Notes: generated from the sequence alone by a model not told the origin. A stretch of DNA of 64,000 nt from Ochromonas danica (GCA_015146655.1 VKHL01000024.1:124001-188000), one strand, 5' to 3'; shown: positions 11,260 to 23,504, counted from the stretch's first letter. Program-made: numbers and translations.

Positions 11260-14200
11260 TCAAGAAGTCAATGAGGAAGTGTCAAATTCCGAGAGAAAAG
11301 CTATTTGGTCTAAAGGGACGAAAGAAACATCTTCATTGACAGTAAAAGAAGCACAATAAGATGTAGCAACTGGTCCAATAAAGTCTCTCAACTGTTCTGA
11401 AAGAGCAAAGCTACGGGACATGATCTTCATTCGACGCATAAGCTGTTGAATAAAGACCTTATGGTGCTTGGAATGAACATGGATAACATCATTCAATCCC
11501 TCCACTTCTTCCATAAACCGTAAAGGAGGATCTAGACAGACACGGAAATTGCCCACCATAATCTCCTCTGTTTCATGATTTATGGCTTGTACAGGGAAGA
11601 CCAACTCATAGACCAGCTCATCTTCTCCCACAGAGCGATTCATCACATAATGTAATATATTTAAATCAAGATCTTTGGCAGGTACCAGTGTTACAGAGAA
11701 TACTGCATTAACAGGTAGAAGACAGCAACGATCTGAGCTGACAGATGAGCGAAACAGAAAGTCTCTCTCCATCTCCTTAACATGTTGACTTTCTTCCCCT
11801 TCATCAGATTGAAAAGCTGTAGGACATTGCCAACAAAGCTCTCTACTCTGTTCTTCAGCGGGATAACAAGGGTATTCACATCGATGCCAATGAAATATGG
11901 AATAGGCATCAATAGAGACAGAAGGCAAAGCAATGGCAGGTCGAGAAGAAGGATTGTTTTCATCACAAAGTGTATAAAAATATCTAATCGATACGAAGTT
12001 ACCATGTTGAGAAGAAGCGGCAGATAAGCTATGTGCTTGTGAGGAGGTAGATGAGATATTCCCTGGAGATTCACGTTGTTTAGCTTGAGGTTTAATATCC
12101 AACAGTTCGAGGGAATCCCATGGTTTCAGAATACGATGACGACTAGAGTGAAGACAAGGTACTCGTACAAGAATCTCTCCTTTGAAACATAATGCAATAC
12201 GTGCAGGATGATCAATATTAACTAATGGTGTAGGGTTTAATCCGGAAATGCCAGACTTCCACGACAAGGCCGTGGTAAGGACTTCAACATCGAAGTCACT
12301 GTGATCTGCAGATCTGCTGTCAAAGGAAGAAGAAAATCGTTGTAGTGATCTCTGTGCTTCTGATAGACCATCACTATTAGCACGATTAACCACAACATTC
12401 TGTCCATCTTCTGCTTTTCTCTCTTCTTCTGGATCGTTCACTTGCACTACTTCTTCTTGCTGTTGTTGTTGTTGTTGTTTCTGTTCTAAGTCGCAAAGAT
12501 AGTCTTCCAAAGGACTGTTTGGTATGTGAGATGTATTCATATTTCCATCATCATTATCATCATTATTGTTATTATAGGTATCATCCCAAACCCCTGGTTC
12601 TTCTAATTGATCACGAACTTCATTAGTGAGGAAAGAAGTACCAATACTATCGGTCATATCCGCTAGGAAACACACTTTGTTAGTCTGTTCTGCCTCGGGG
12701 ATAACTCCTTGATTATCACAACCACCTGCAGACAAAGCAACAAGTTGTTGTCCTTGACGAGAAGTGGGAGAAAGAGATTTCCTCTTTTGTTTTTGTCGAC
12801 GACGACTTTTACGATATTTTTCAGGATGAAGAAAGCGTCTCTCACCTTTCTTCGTTAACATTAACAACAACAGACTATCAGGATCATGAAGTTTCTCTCC
12901 AAGAGTATCTTTAAACATAGGTGGTGGGACATAAGAATCCTTCCAGATTGCAGCACGTGCAACTTGTTCTCGTAATGTTTCGACTTTAGATATCTTTCTT
13001 TGTAAATGACTTTCTTCTCTTCTTTGCCATTCTTCAGCTTTCCAACAAATAGGTTGAACATAATACACTTCACAATTCGAGCATTGACTACGATATCTAT
13101 CACGTTCACTCTTCCCTTCATTCACCATCTCCTTGTACAAGTGAGAATCATAAGGTTCAATCTGTTGACATTTAGGACAAATTCGTTTATCCAAGTGGAA
13201 ACGATCATAATATTTCTTTTCTTCTTCATAAAGAAATCGTTCTTTACGTTGACGATATAATCGATCTCTCTGCCTCCACCGAGTTAAATCAAATGTAGGA
13301 CTGACATATTGATCAAATCTCCAACGGACAGCTGCACGAAATGCGGGTGTTTCTAATGTTGTATGATAATAGTCTGAACAGGCGACAGCTCCTCCACAGT
13401 CCTTAGCGCTACATAAGAAGAGGCGAGGAAGGCGAAGAAGAGAAGACAAATTACTGGTAAGGTTGGCTTGTTCAGGACTATTAGATTGAAGAGTGTACGT
13501 CTGGTTGCTGCTGTTGGCTCGTTGCGCTTCTTCCTGACATTTCGCACAACTTTTGCTTTGATAAACAGCCAAGAAGTCTTCGGCTGCTTCATACCCATTG
13601 ATCGATTTGATCACCTTGGCAAGAGAATGCAGATGTCGACAGAGAGAAGCGACCTGGCTGTTGATCCAACTCTCTCCATCAAATTGATGCATTTCTTGGA
13701 AATAGGGCCTGCTTCCATAACTTTCAGCAACTTCCATAGGGACATCCACATCGATGATAGAAACATTTTGAACAGTCACGGCACTGTCTAATGATGAAAC
13801 CAGCTTCCCTTCCAAAACATAACCAATCTTCATATTAATGCACTTGATCACTAATGCATAAGACGTTAACTCTTTCCCACTAGTTGTTGTTGAGGAAGGG
13901 ACAGACGGATGGTGAGTGCGAAAATGAAATCGAGCATGTTGTAAGATCTTTCCTTCTTCGCCTTCTTTCCCATTATAACAAGAAATTGAGAAATGTGCTG
14001 GATGAGTTAGCTGACAATGAATCCGCAATAAAAGACCCAAAGGAGAGGAGAGACCTTCACTCTTTAACAATGAGGTATTGCTTTGCATAAGAGCAGGAGA
14101 ACGTATTCGAAAGCGCAGACAGTAGAGACTACGTTGTTTGCGCTGAGTGGAAACGCGCACTTCCCTCGCGCTGATGCCAAACAGATCGCCATAACGATCC

Positions 14201-14310
14201 CATCCAAAAACTCTCTCTTCGGGGAATTTGTTATCTTTCACTTCATCTTCTTCACCTTCATCTTTTGATTCTGTAATGAGAAGATCTTCTGATTCCACAC
14301 TCCACATCAT
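11260..14310 (-). CDS. Large hypothetical protein with Cys pairs, 1016 residues
   Basis: A single uninterrupted exon of 1016 codons, unusually long for this intron-bearing neighbourhood. I do not recognise the family. Visible parts are an acidic N-terminus; a mixed alpha/beta region to about residue 250; a Cys-rich middle with CAKC (about 265), an SAKDCGGAVAC loop (about 310) and a probable zinc ribbon (CPKCQ at about 397 pairing with CSNCEVYYVQPICW about 35 residues on); a highly charged helix full of Arg/Lys/Glu; a Q-rich low-complexity linker (about 610-640); and a C-terminal region with a C2-like alternation of strands (about 690-1016). There is no signal peptide or membrane segment. The four-Cys centre suggests metal binding and perhaps nucleic-acid or protein scaffolding; this is inference. 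Confidence 0.7.
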   Translation of the reverse strand: MMWSVESEDLLITESKDEGEEDEVKDNKFPEERVFGWDRYGDLFGISAREVRVSTQRKQRSLYCLRFRIRSPALMQSNTSLLKSEGLSSPLGLLLRIHCQLTHPAHFSISCYNGKEGEEGKILQHARFHFRTHHPSVPSSTTTSGKELTSYALVIKCINMKIGYVLEGKLVSSLDSAVTVQNVSIIDVDVPMEVAESYGSRPYFQEMHQFDGESWINSQVASLCRHLHSLAKVIKSINGYEAAEDFLAVYQSKSCAKCQEEAQRANSSNQTYTLQSNSPEQANLTSNLSSLLRLPRLFLCSAKDCGGAVACSDYYHTTLETPAFRAAVRWRFDQYVSPTFDLTRWRQRDRLYRQRKERFLYEEEKKYYDRFHLDKRICPKCQQIEPYDSHLYKEMVNEGKSERDRYRSQCSNCEVYYVQPICWKAEEWQRREESHLQRKISKVETLREQVARAAIWKDSYVPPPMFKDTLGEKLHDPDSLLLLMLTKKGERRFLHPEKYRKSRRRQKQKRKSLSPTSRQGQQLVALSAGGCDNQGVIPEAEQTNKVCFLADMTDSIGTSFLTNEVRDQLEEPGVWDDTYNNNNDDNDDGNMNTSHIPNSPLEDYLCDLEQKQQQQQQQEEVVQVNDPEEERKAEDGQNVVVNRANSDGLSEAQRSLQRFSSSFDSRSADHSDFDVEVLTTALSWKSGISGLNPTPLVNIDHPARIALCFKGEILVRVPCLHSSRHRILKPWDSLELLDIKPQAKQRESPGNISSTSSQAHSLSAASSQHGNFVSIRYFYTLCDENNPSSRPAIALPSVSIDAYSIFHWHRCEYPCYPAEEQSRELCWQCPTAFQSDEGEESQHVKEMERDFLFRSSVSSDRCCLLPVNAVFSVTLVPAKDLDLNILHYVMNRSVGEDELVYELVFPVQAINHETEEIMVGNFRVCLDPPLRFMEEVEGLNDVIHVHSKHHKVFIQQLMRRMKIMSRSFALSEQLRDFIGPVATSYCASFTVNEDVSFVPLDQIAFLSEFDTSSLTS

Positions 14311-14812
14311 CTTCCTTTTAGTCTAACCACCACATTCAAGAGAATATCCTCGACAACTTTTTTCAAGAGGTCTTCTGATAGCTAGTATCTGTCTAATCTT
14401 ATCAACAACACCAAAAAGAAATTGAAAATCACTATCAGAAGCTAAAGCAACCTTACAACAACAGCAACCAAACAATTTTGATGACTGATGATGCGATGAT
14501 GACTCTTCGTGTTGTTGTTATTGTTTGCTGATTTTGCAATCAATCGCAACGTTTCGCTGTCAAGACCAACTATTATTATCTTCCCACGTCATTTATCGAG
14601 ATAAAAGTGAGAAATTCGACTTTAAAAGTTCACTTTGGGGTGGCATGTGTGGGAAGGACGTTGACAAGAAGGGCTGCTCTGTTGCTTGACCAGGTGAGGA
14701 AGAAAGCAGAGAGAGAGAGAGACTATACTAATAGATCTATTAGAATCTACCTTAGCTGTTCTCTCTTCATTAGACAAGCTTGTTTTTGTTTTGGTTAAAT
14801 AAATTGTAGAGG
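14311..14812. promoter_or_regulatory. Divergent promoter region with possible 5' exon of the OCRL-like gene
   Basis: The spacer lies between two outward genes. A CAG|GTGAGG donor after 14693 and a TTGTAG acceptor ending at 14809 frame a likely intron of 116 nt. The segment 14607-14693 reads open from an ATG and joins the downstream frame in phase 0. It is either a 29-codon first exon or a 5' UTR exon. Confidence 0.45.
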
Positions 14813-17579
14813 ATGGCAGCAGCTCGTGTGGCAAATGGTGGAGAGAAATCAACTAGTGTGGAAGAATATCCAGATGGTGAGAATGAGAAATAGATCACTT
14901 TTCCTCTTTAAATGACTCCTCTGTGATACCACGTTTATCATGATATATAGGACGCTCGTATGATTGTCGTGCAGTGAAACAGATCACTCAGAAATATATT
15001 GATTTCCATATGAAAGCAAGGTGAGAGTGCAGAGAATGTGATGCAATGGAATGTACTGGATAGAATGGTTTTCTCTCTCAACTAGAGAGAGTGTGCATGT
15101 CTATATGTGTGTGTTTTCCTTTCACTTCCTATTCCATAGTCTGTTTGTATTTCATTTTGACAAGGCAGTAACATTTCTGACATATTGTTTGGGTTCGTGT
15201 GTCATCATGTCTGTTCTAATAGAGAGAGTGAGTATACAAAAGCTACAAGTTGTTCTGTTTTCTGTGGAACTTGGAATGTTAATGCGAAGAAGTTAGATGG
15301 TGGCCTAGAAGACTGGCTCCTCCCTTCCAACCAACCTTATGCTGATGTCTATGCCATCGGCTTTCAAGAGATCGTTGACCTTAATGCCATGAATGTTGCT
15401 TTAAACTCCAATAATACACAACAACGTGCTGTCTTTTGGCAAGAGCGAATCTCACAAACACTCTATCAGACCAAGCAACCTTATCGTATTGTCGTCGAGA
15501 AGTATCTCGTCGGTCTTTATCTCATCATCTATGTCAAAACTAATCTATATGATCGAATTTCAGATATTCGTACAACATCGTTAGGAGTAGGGATAATGGG
15601 AATGATGGGTAATAAAGGAGGAGTTGCTATACGCTTTGCGTTGTATGATTCCACGTTGGTCTTTGTTTGTGCTCATCTTGCTGCACATCGTGAGAATGTT
15701 GCAGGTCGAAATTCTGACTATCGTAATATCTATGATCGTTCTGTCTTTCTTGTCAATGAAAATGCTGAGCATAATTTAGGTCATTCTGCTTCTAATGATG
15801 CTACCTCCGCAGATAGTGTTAATGGTAATGCTGGTGGCAGTGGAAGTGGTGGAGGGAATGTCTATGCGAAGGTGACTGAAGGCATCACCATGCCACAGCA
15901 AGGAGCTTCGCGTTATTTTCGGGATGATTTAACCATCTCAGATCATGATCTTGTCTTTTGGATTGGTGACTTGAACTATCGTATTGATGACTCCATGTCT
16001 ACGGAAGAGGTTTTCGAACGACTTAACAAGAAAGACATTGCAGCCTTACGTCAGATTGATCAATTAAATATGGAAAGAAGTAAAGGAAAAGTTTTTCAAG
16101 ACTTTCAAGAAGGTATCCTGAACTTCTTTCCGACTTATAAATATCAACCAGGTACAGATAGTTATGAAACACGTGCAGAGAAGAAGTTACGCGCACCTGC
16201 TTGGTGTGATCGTGTCTTGTGGAAGGCAAAAGAATCAAACAAAGTTCAACAATTAAGCTACAATCGTGCTAACTTATTACCTTCTGATCATAAACCAGTC
16301 TATGCATTCTTTCAAGTTGGTTTAAAACGAATTGAAACTAGTAGAGAACGAGCAGTCTTTGAAGAGATGGTCACCTTCTTAAACAAGTTTACTTCTATCA
16401 AGCAGCCGGTAGTTGAAGTAACAGGGTTAAAGATAGTATTAGGAAAGATTGAATATGATGAGAAGTATAACTCTGTCATTACACTTAAGAATACTGGAGA
16501 ATCCATTGCTCATTGGAGGTTTGTTAATAAAATGGATGAGAATCGACCAGCCAAGCAATGGATTTCCTTTGATAATACTGCTGGTCTATTAATTCCTGGT
16601 GAGGAGACACAGATAACATTAACTGTTCGAGTTGATATGGAAACTGCACGTATGCTTAATGCAGGAAAAGATGTAAGCTTTTGACCGTTATGTATGTCTA
16701 ATCAAAAGTCAACCTGATTGTTGTGCTCACACTGTGTGATGTTGATGGTGGTTGTAATAGATCTTGCAAGATGCGATCATACTTCGTATTGAGAAATGTT
16801 TAGATCAATATATTGAAGTTGCTGCAACCTATGAGCGTTCTTGCTTTGGTGTCTCTCTGGATGATCTTGTGGGTATTTTAGTACCAGTGGCTACAACTCC
16901 ATTGCCTGCAGATAATCCTGAATTCTATCTCAACCAACCCATTACCAATCGTAATGAAGGCTCAACTAGTGAGCCTCCTGTTGCTTCCACCAGTAATACT
17001 ATTTCAAACACAACTACTACCAAGCTGAGTATACCGAAGGAATTGTGGAGATTGATTGATGCCTTATGGAGTGGCCATGCTCTCAAAGAAAAGGATCTTT
17101 TCAACACGGTTGCTGATGTCAGTGAAGTGAAGTTGATTCGTAAAGCCTTGGATAATGGCTTGGAATTCCCTCCCAATTTAACTCCTCATGCTTATGTCGA
17201 ATGCCTCATATCATTCTTGCGAGCTTTACCAAAGCCATTACTTCCTCCTGATCTCTATCCCATGGCAGAGGTTGAAGATCGACAGTTAAATACCTACTCT
17301 CGTCGATTCTTGGAAGAGCTACCTCCTCTACATTACAATGTCTTCGTCTATGTCCTTTCCTTCTTAAGGGAGGTATTAGCGGAAGAGAGTTATAATCGAT
17401 GCTCAGCTGTGATGTTATCAGCTGTTTGTATTCAATGCATGACTCCCATCATTCCTCCAGAATCATCGGGTGTCAGTGATCGTGACAATATGCCTCGTGA
17501 AGAGAAGCAGCGTCGCATGTCAAGGCAGGGGTTTATGCAACGACTCATCATGCATTTGCTCACCACAAGCTCGCTCTAG
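14813..17579 (+). CDS. OCRL: OCRL/INPP5B-type inositol polyphosphate 5-phosphatase with ASH and RhoGAP-like domains
   Basis: Removes the 5-phosphate of phosphoinositides, probably at endosomal or ciliary membranes. Exons: 14813-14876, 14951-15020, 15223-16672 and 16761-17579. The catalytic domain shows all family motifs: GTWNVN, the metal-binding FQEIVDLN, GNKGG, WIGDLNYRID, PAWCDRVLW and SDHKPV. An ASH beta-domain follows (VTGLKIVLGKIEYDEKYNSV onward), then a RhoGAP-like helical domain (IPKELWRLIDALW to the end). The loop where active RhoGAPs have their Arg finger reads LKEKDLFNTVADVS, without Arg, as in human OCRL, so it should be a non-catalytic binding module. A 29-codon upstream exon starting at 14607 could extend the N-terminus. 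The full domain order makes this assignment strong. Confidence 0.92.
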
Positions 17580-18570
17580 CTTGGAGAAGACATAAAGTGA
17601 ACGAACACATGTAACTTTTCTAGTCGTAGAAATTCTGATTTTTGGATTGTTTTCATGATAATATTACACATGAATTGAACCACTGCAACACCACAAAAGT
17701 TACCACATTCTAGAAGGATTTTTTATCACGGTAACTAAGGCCTAAGAGTAGGAAAGCTACTGAGAACTTCAATTTAGCGAGAGGAGGCAGCTGAGAGGTC
17801 AAGAGAGATAATGCCACCCCAGCAAGATTTAGAAGAGGCACAATAGAGTAGGCTACAAGTTGGGAAAGAAATCAACTGTAGCAAGGATACTTTTTCGTCA
17901 GAAAGAAATATAACCATAACGGGCTAGTATCACAAATTGGAACTAACCACCGATCAATAAACAAAAATCATTTTATCTCTAGGCAGCAGCAGAGAAGGAA
18001 CCAGAGACCGCTATCAATCACCTCAATGCTACTCAAATCACAAGGTTATCACTTAAGATATTCTTTGATTTAAGTGGCACGCAAGGTAACAAGACAACAA
18101 TTGCACAAACAGGAACTTCAACTTAGTATACATAACAATGAAAATAATCTAAACTATATTGGTTTGTATGGAGAGCATACAAAGCTTTTCCCTATACAAC
18201 CAAATTTATGCAGTCTCGTTTGATGCAAGCGATTAACGCGAGCCGTTATCGGAGACTACCTGCCATTTAGCTGCTTATACATCTTATTCAGCAGAAGCAG
18301 TCGGAAGTACACGCTGTAATAGAGGTACCCATCAACGCGTCAACCTCTTCCGACAAGAAAGAAGCATCAACGTGGATGAAGCATGCGTGTAGGAGCATAT
18401 TACAGCGAAACACTTCCGACTTCAGATGAATGAGCAGTAAGGAACATGTTAAATAAAACATAGGATAGGATAGAACAGGAAGTAATAAATCAATCAAGAT
18501 TTTAGCCGAGGCTAAAGAAGAAGAAAGAATAGATGGAGAGAGATTAAAGAGGGAGGTGCATAGGTGCATT
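17580..18570. other. Convergent intergenic region, about 1 kb
   Basis: The gap lies between the 3' ends of the OCRL-like and cyclin genes. No long coding frame, tRNA or clear repeat was found. A minus-strand open stretch entering from the cyclin gene (to 18288) is a shadow frame. A non-coding RNA cannot be excluded. Confidence 0.4.
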
Positions 18571-19566
18571 TTAGGATTGCTCTCCTTCAGACATATTCCA
18601 GACAGCCGATGGAGAATGGGCACGTAAGCACAGTCTACTAATGAACTTATTGCAGAGTTGTAAGTCCAAGTAAGGAGCTTTTTCATCTTGAAAGAAAGGT
18701 TGGTTGGCAGAAGTCAGCATGAATTGTGGTAGATTGGCCAACAACGTGTCGACCGGTTTATGCAAGAGCGACAGTGAGACAATCACAGCCGATATAGCAA
18801 TAGTAGATGGTGCGAACAGCAAAGATAATGAATCTTCCAAAAATTCGCCAATAACTGAAATGGCCAACTCCTGTAATGCATCTCTGTTCTCAATGGATTT
18901 GCACTGGTCGAGGATAAATGGGAGGAAGGCCGATGGTGTGCACTGAGGAGAAAACAAACCCGTAGTTTTGATTACTACCTCGCGTTCAAAATTTTCTAGC
19001 TCTTCGGTGATGAAGTTTTGCAAACAAGCCTAACAAGAAAGAACACCAGCCATGGAGTTAGATGATAACCTTCAGGGATCGCTGCAACAACAACCAAATC
19101 ATCTTACCGCAGTTAAGGGAGAGTTTGCGCATAGAAGTTTAGAACTTAAAATAAGTGATGCGGCAGCAGTAAATGCCAAGCGTGTGGGATTCTGTAAGAT
19201 GTCGGATTGTTCTTGATAGACAGTGGCGATGTAGGTGTCGAAGATACGCAAAGTGGTATCACGATGAACACAACAGTTTCTAAGAGGATTCTATTGAAAA
19301 ACAATAAGAGCTAAGCATAAGCGGGTGGAATTAAGGTCGAAAAGGATAGAACTCACCTGTCTGTAGAGCCAACGGATCAACTTGCCGCGTTCAGTGATAT
19401 TCTCATCATTAATTAACGCGATCATCATGGAATGTGGAAGTGCGAGTTTATCAGACAACACCATCATGTGGTAAATTTGTTTTACTTCCTCGGAACATGG
19501 CGGAGGCCGTGAAATGGGATAGAAAGAAGTGTTCTTTGTTTCTTTAACAGAAGAATGGGACGACAT
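18571..19566 (-). CDS. Divergent cyclin
   Basis: Three exons: 19566-19357, 19290-19108 and 19029-18571. Spliced, they give a cyclin box: ERGKLIRWLYRQ, then a helix DTYIATVYQ, then AAASLILSSKLL, which carries the conserved Lys, then the Glu-containing helix EELENFEREVV, followed by TPSAFLPFILDQC that opens the second cyclin fold. The two CDK-contacting residues (Lys in SSKLL and Glu in FEREV) are both present, so it should activate a cyclin-dependent kinase. The protein is short (about 283 residues) and has no destruction box that I can see. It resembles D/A-type plant and stramenopile cyclins only generally. The start is the first Met after a low-complexity A/T tract. Confidence 0.75.
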
Positions 19567-20380
19567 TTCTTCCTTTTTCTTTTTTTTTTCAATGACGCAA
19601 ACTAATATAAAGAAATGAGTAGAATAAAATAAAACTAAGGGTGAAGAAGGCAGATGGAAGGGAAGAAGAAGAAGAAGATGGAAGGTATGGAAGGTCCTTT
19701 GGATTGGCTTATCGCAACAAAGGAAAAGATTGTGAGTCTGTCGGTCGGTCAGAGTGGACTGTCCCAGTCTGTGCTGTGCGCCAGACTGTGTGTGAGGGCA
19801 GCGGCACCAACCCACAGCGACAGAGAGAGCAGCGTGGGGTGGTCCCACCTTTTCTGCGCACCTTCCATCACCACAAATTGTGGGAAGATAACCTATTGCT
19901 CTGCTTCCAGAAGGTGGGAAAAATGATAAGAAAATGGGAGAAATGCACAGGTCCGATCATTCCAATCTCTTCTTCAACTTGTTTTGGTGCGTTGAATGTT
20001 GGACAGAATATGAAGTTGTACCCCAAACAAAGAGAGAAGAAGAAAGCCATCCAATGAAGGATGACAATCTTCACTTTCATTTCTCATGAACACCTTTCTT
20101 TTCAATAGCTATTGATAGATTCGACCTCATTCATCGTTGTTGGGAGAGCTTATCAAATTCATTCCAACGTGTACTTGAGTGTGCAGCCTTGGCTCTGCTC
20201 TCTCTACTTGGAATATCGTCTAATTCGTTGGGAGTGCGTATTCCAAGCGGCCCATCGGTCAAGAAAAGGTGGAGAATGATGCGAATAATGGTTTGATTGA
20301 CATTCTGTTCAATATGAAGTTAAAGTAAACAGCAAGTGCCAGAGGTGTTGACCAATTTGATTGTTCTCAATTTCCAACAG
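19567..20380. promoter_or_regulatory. Intergenic region upstream of the cyclin gene
   Basis: This 814-bp gap contains the cyclin 5' flank and the metalloprotease 3' flank. Next to the cyclin start there is an A/T tract (about 19570-19595) and then a purine-rich GAAGAAGAAG stretch. Open frames here (such as 19641-20057, plus) are biased by that tract and look non-coding. Confidence 0.4.
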
Positions 20381-23300
20381 TCATATTGGAGGGCCATCAG
20401 GGAGAGAAAAGATATTGAGAAATGGTTTGCGACTATTCAAGGCGCTTTTCAATCCCTGACAATGCTGGCAGTAGTCAGATATATTCACACAATTTCCAGA
20501 TAATAATACATTGTCCACCTGTGTGGATATATAATTCAATACCTTCTGGATTTCATTATCCACTAAATATGAAACACTGCTGAACAGTGATTGACGAGAA
20601 AATAAGACATGCAAAAATATAAAATGAAGATGTTTGGCAGACCATGATGATCTCTGCCAATTGATGAGATCCAAATGAAATATTTGATCTGCCATGGTTC
20701 TCAAAACCTCGTTGAGGGAGATTGCAGAGCTATTATATTGAGATTGAATGAAGAGACGCTCAAGCCTACTGGCCTCTAAAACAGTGTTGAAGAAAAAGGC
20801 TGAGAGTGACTCCAAAAGGACAATAGGGTCCAGTTGGGAACGGCCAAGGCGGGAATTGAAAATATCAGCACTTCCACCTAGTTCTGGTATGAAGCAAAAT
20901 TCAATGAATTGACTATAATATAGATAGCTCAGTATTTTGATCACCTGGTTCGAAGCCAAAGGAAGCTGAGAGACCCGAAAGAGATTGTATATGGTGAGGA
21001 ACCTCTAGCTGGTCAGGCTGTATAACAACCAGCAACTGCAAATATAGAACAAAGGCGGGTTACTATTGAATCACAGAGAAGAAGTTAAGGAAGAGTGAAT
21101 CAAACGGGACCTGTTGAAGAGCGGCTCTCTGAATTTCCGCAGGTTGGGGATAGCTAAACAATGGTCTCAAGCCATCCCCACGCTGACTGTATTGGACCAT
21201 GCGACCACCCAATAGCTTAGCAGCAGCCTCTATCTCATACCTATAAAGAAACATATCTGTGTTAGTCATATCTCTCAAAAAACTGTGTTTCGCAAAATAC
21301 CTGTGCCATAGGTAGATAATTGGCAGTGCCTCCAGCAGTCTACTCGATGAAGAGCCTTTGCTGAGCACATTTTGGCCGAAGCGATTCATAGCGATTTGTC
21401 TCACTTTGAGAGAATTGTTCAGTGCCTTTATGGGATTTGTTCCTTCGTCCCATTTCGTATCTTTCCAATCACTGCCACTCTGCCCGCTATCATCATCTGT
21501 AACAAATAAATAACCTTCTAACGCTTTCTCTACCAAAAGTTTATTGAGATCATCTCTTTCAGTGTAAGGGTTATTAGTTGAGCTTGAGAATATCTTATAT
21601 CCATAGCTAATGGAAACTTGGTCATAAAACCCAATCCCAGCAGAATATGTTGTAGTATTTCTTATCATCAACTCTTGTTCATCAGCAGACAGAGAGATCA
21701 AAGGTGGTGGATAATCCATCACTGATGCATATCCAGATCTATAAGTTGAGCCAGCAAAATTATGTGCCAGCCCTAACGTGTGGCCAACCTCATGCGCACC
21801 AAGATGCTTCGCTCTCTCAAGTATTACCGATTTCATTTGTGTGGCTAATAAAGTGTCTATCTCTCCATTTGGACCATTATATGGTGCTAATAAAGCAGCT
21901 AATAGAAGTGTATCTTGTCTCATACGAAGACCTTCAAGACGAGCATGTCCACGTATTATCTCTCCTGTTCGAGGATCAATCACACGAATACCCACAGAAT
22001 AATATCGCAAATCCCGATCAATCCATTGAACATAGTGGATCGGATGAGCGTAAAAGTCATACGGGTCAAAGTCAGGTGGAGCAATTTCTGCAGTAAATGT
22101 TCCAGCAGGATAACCTGCTGCTTGAAATGCTATATCCCACCATGAGACACCTTCCACAATGGCACTTCGGATAGGTTCAGGGATAATGGAGTCAACATAA
22201 TATTTTAATGGGAGTATAGATTTAGTCTTAACATCATAAAGACGATGTCGAAGGATATATTGTTCAGACCTTCTTTCAAAGAGATCAGCATCTTCATTCA
22301 TGATAGTCAAATAGTTAAACCCACTATTAGGATGGAAGAGACGTGGAACATAACTATTTCCTTCATTGTTATTATTATTGCTGTCTTGTGGTGGTAGTGT
22401 TAGTAATGTTCTTCTCACTGCAAGACTAATATATCTATCACTTGGTAAGATGGTCTCAAATCTTGAAGGCGCTGTAGATGAGGGCAATTGATAGGTAATA
22501 TTACTTGTTAGATAAGCTCGTAATGAATTAGAACTACATCGAATATGATCAATAAATGATAGTTTTTCAACTACTTGATAATGATAGTTATTGTTATTGT
22601 TATTATTGCCATAATTAGATTGTATCACATGATTAAGATCTGTTAGACTATGTATAAAGCCAATAGGAGACTTTCCAATCTCTGTCATATTCACCCAAAA
22701 ACCTTCCTTTTCTTCTTCTTCTTCTGTACTACTACCGCTACTACTATTGTTAGTATGCTTTATAATATCAAAAATAAAGATATTACCATGAGCAAAACTT
22801 CTAGTAATTAGATCTGTGGTACTATGATATCGACTTGATAGAACTTTTAATCCTAGACTATGATTAGAAATCTGATAAAAACAGACAAGATCTTGATGGA
22901 TAATTGATCCAGCATCCCACATAATTGATCGATCACCTATACCTTGTACAAGCTGTTCTACCCATAGAAAAGCTGTTTGATTAATCACATAGGAATAGTC
23001 TAAAAGAGCATAGAGATGATCTTCTCTATGACTATCATAGAATAGTCGAAATGGAGACCTCATAGTAGTAGTAGAGGAGGTGTTATTGTTTATGTTATCA
23101 GAGGAGGGAGATTTAAGCTCGATAAAGTGAGTAATATCGAGTGTAGTGGTTGCTTGAAGATCCTCTTCTCTTGTCAGATGACAGCAGCAAGTGGAAGAGG
23201 CTGACTTGGCAGTCTTACTGCTTGTATTGTAATAGACCAACACAGAGAAGATGATGACTAGGAAAGTGATAGAGAGCAAGGCAAGCCATAGTGTAAAAGA

Positions 23301-23504
23301 CTTGCTCATCTTCACTATGGTTGTATTCTTGTCATCACTCTCTGTACTACTTGAGCTTTCTGGAACAGACAGGATGGACTGCAGCTCAATAGAGGAGGAT
23401 GATGGATGAGAGTGAAGGAGAGAAGTAGGGCTTCTACTACTCTCATCTCCACCTTCACAATCATTAGTTTGGAGACCAGAGTACTTATTGCGCTTACCTA
23501 GCAT
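20381..23504 (-). CDS. EcxA-like zinc metalloprotease (DUF5117/DUF4953 type), membrane-anchored
   Basis: Exons: 23504-21301, 21240-21111, 21035-20945 and 20883-20381. The 60-nt intron at 21241-21300 keeps the frame open when retained, but removing it restores the family motif LWHRYEIEAAAKLLGG. Residues 71-92 form one hydrophobic segment preceded by a polar, Ser-rich tail, so it looks like a type II signal anchor with the enzyme outside or in the lumen. The metzincin site HEVGHTLGLAHN lies at residues 571-582 and a Met-turn SVMDYP about 20 residues later. The motif RGDGLRPLF follows. The family is mainly bacterial and predicted extracellular; substrates are poorly known. Poly-Asn runs (about residues 300 and 375) are typical of this genome. 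The extreme C-terminus after about residue 850 is weakly conserved, and one more small intron near 20600-20670 is possible. Confidence 0.8.

Noticed and set aside
19641-20057. 138-codon plus-strand frame upstream of the cyclin
   Set aside because: Low-complexity start from a GAAGAAG tract and no recognisable protein pattern.
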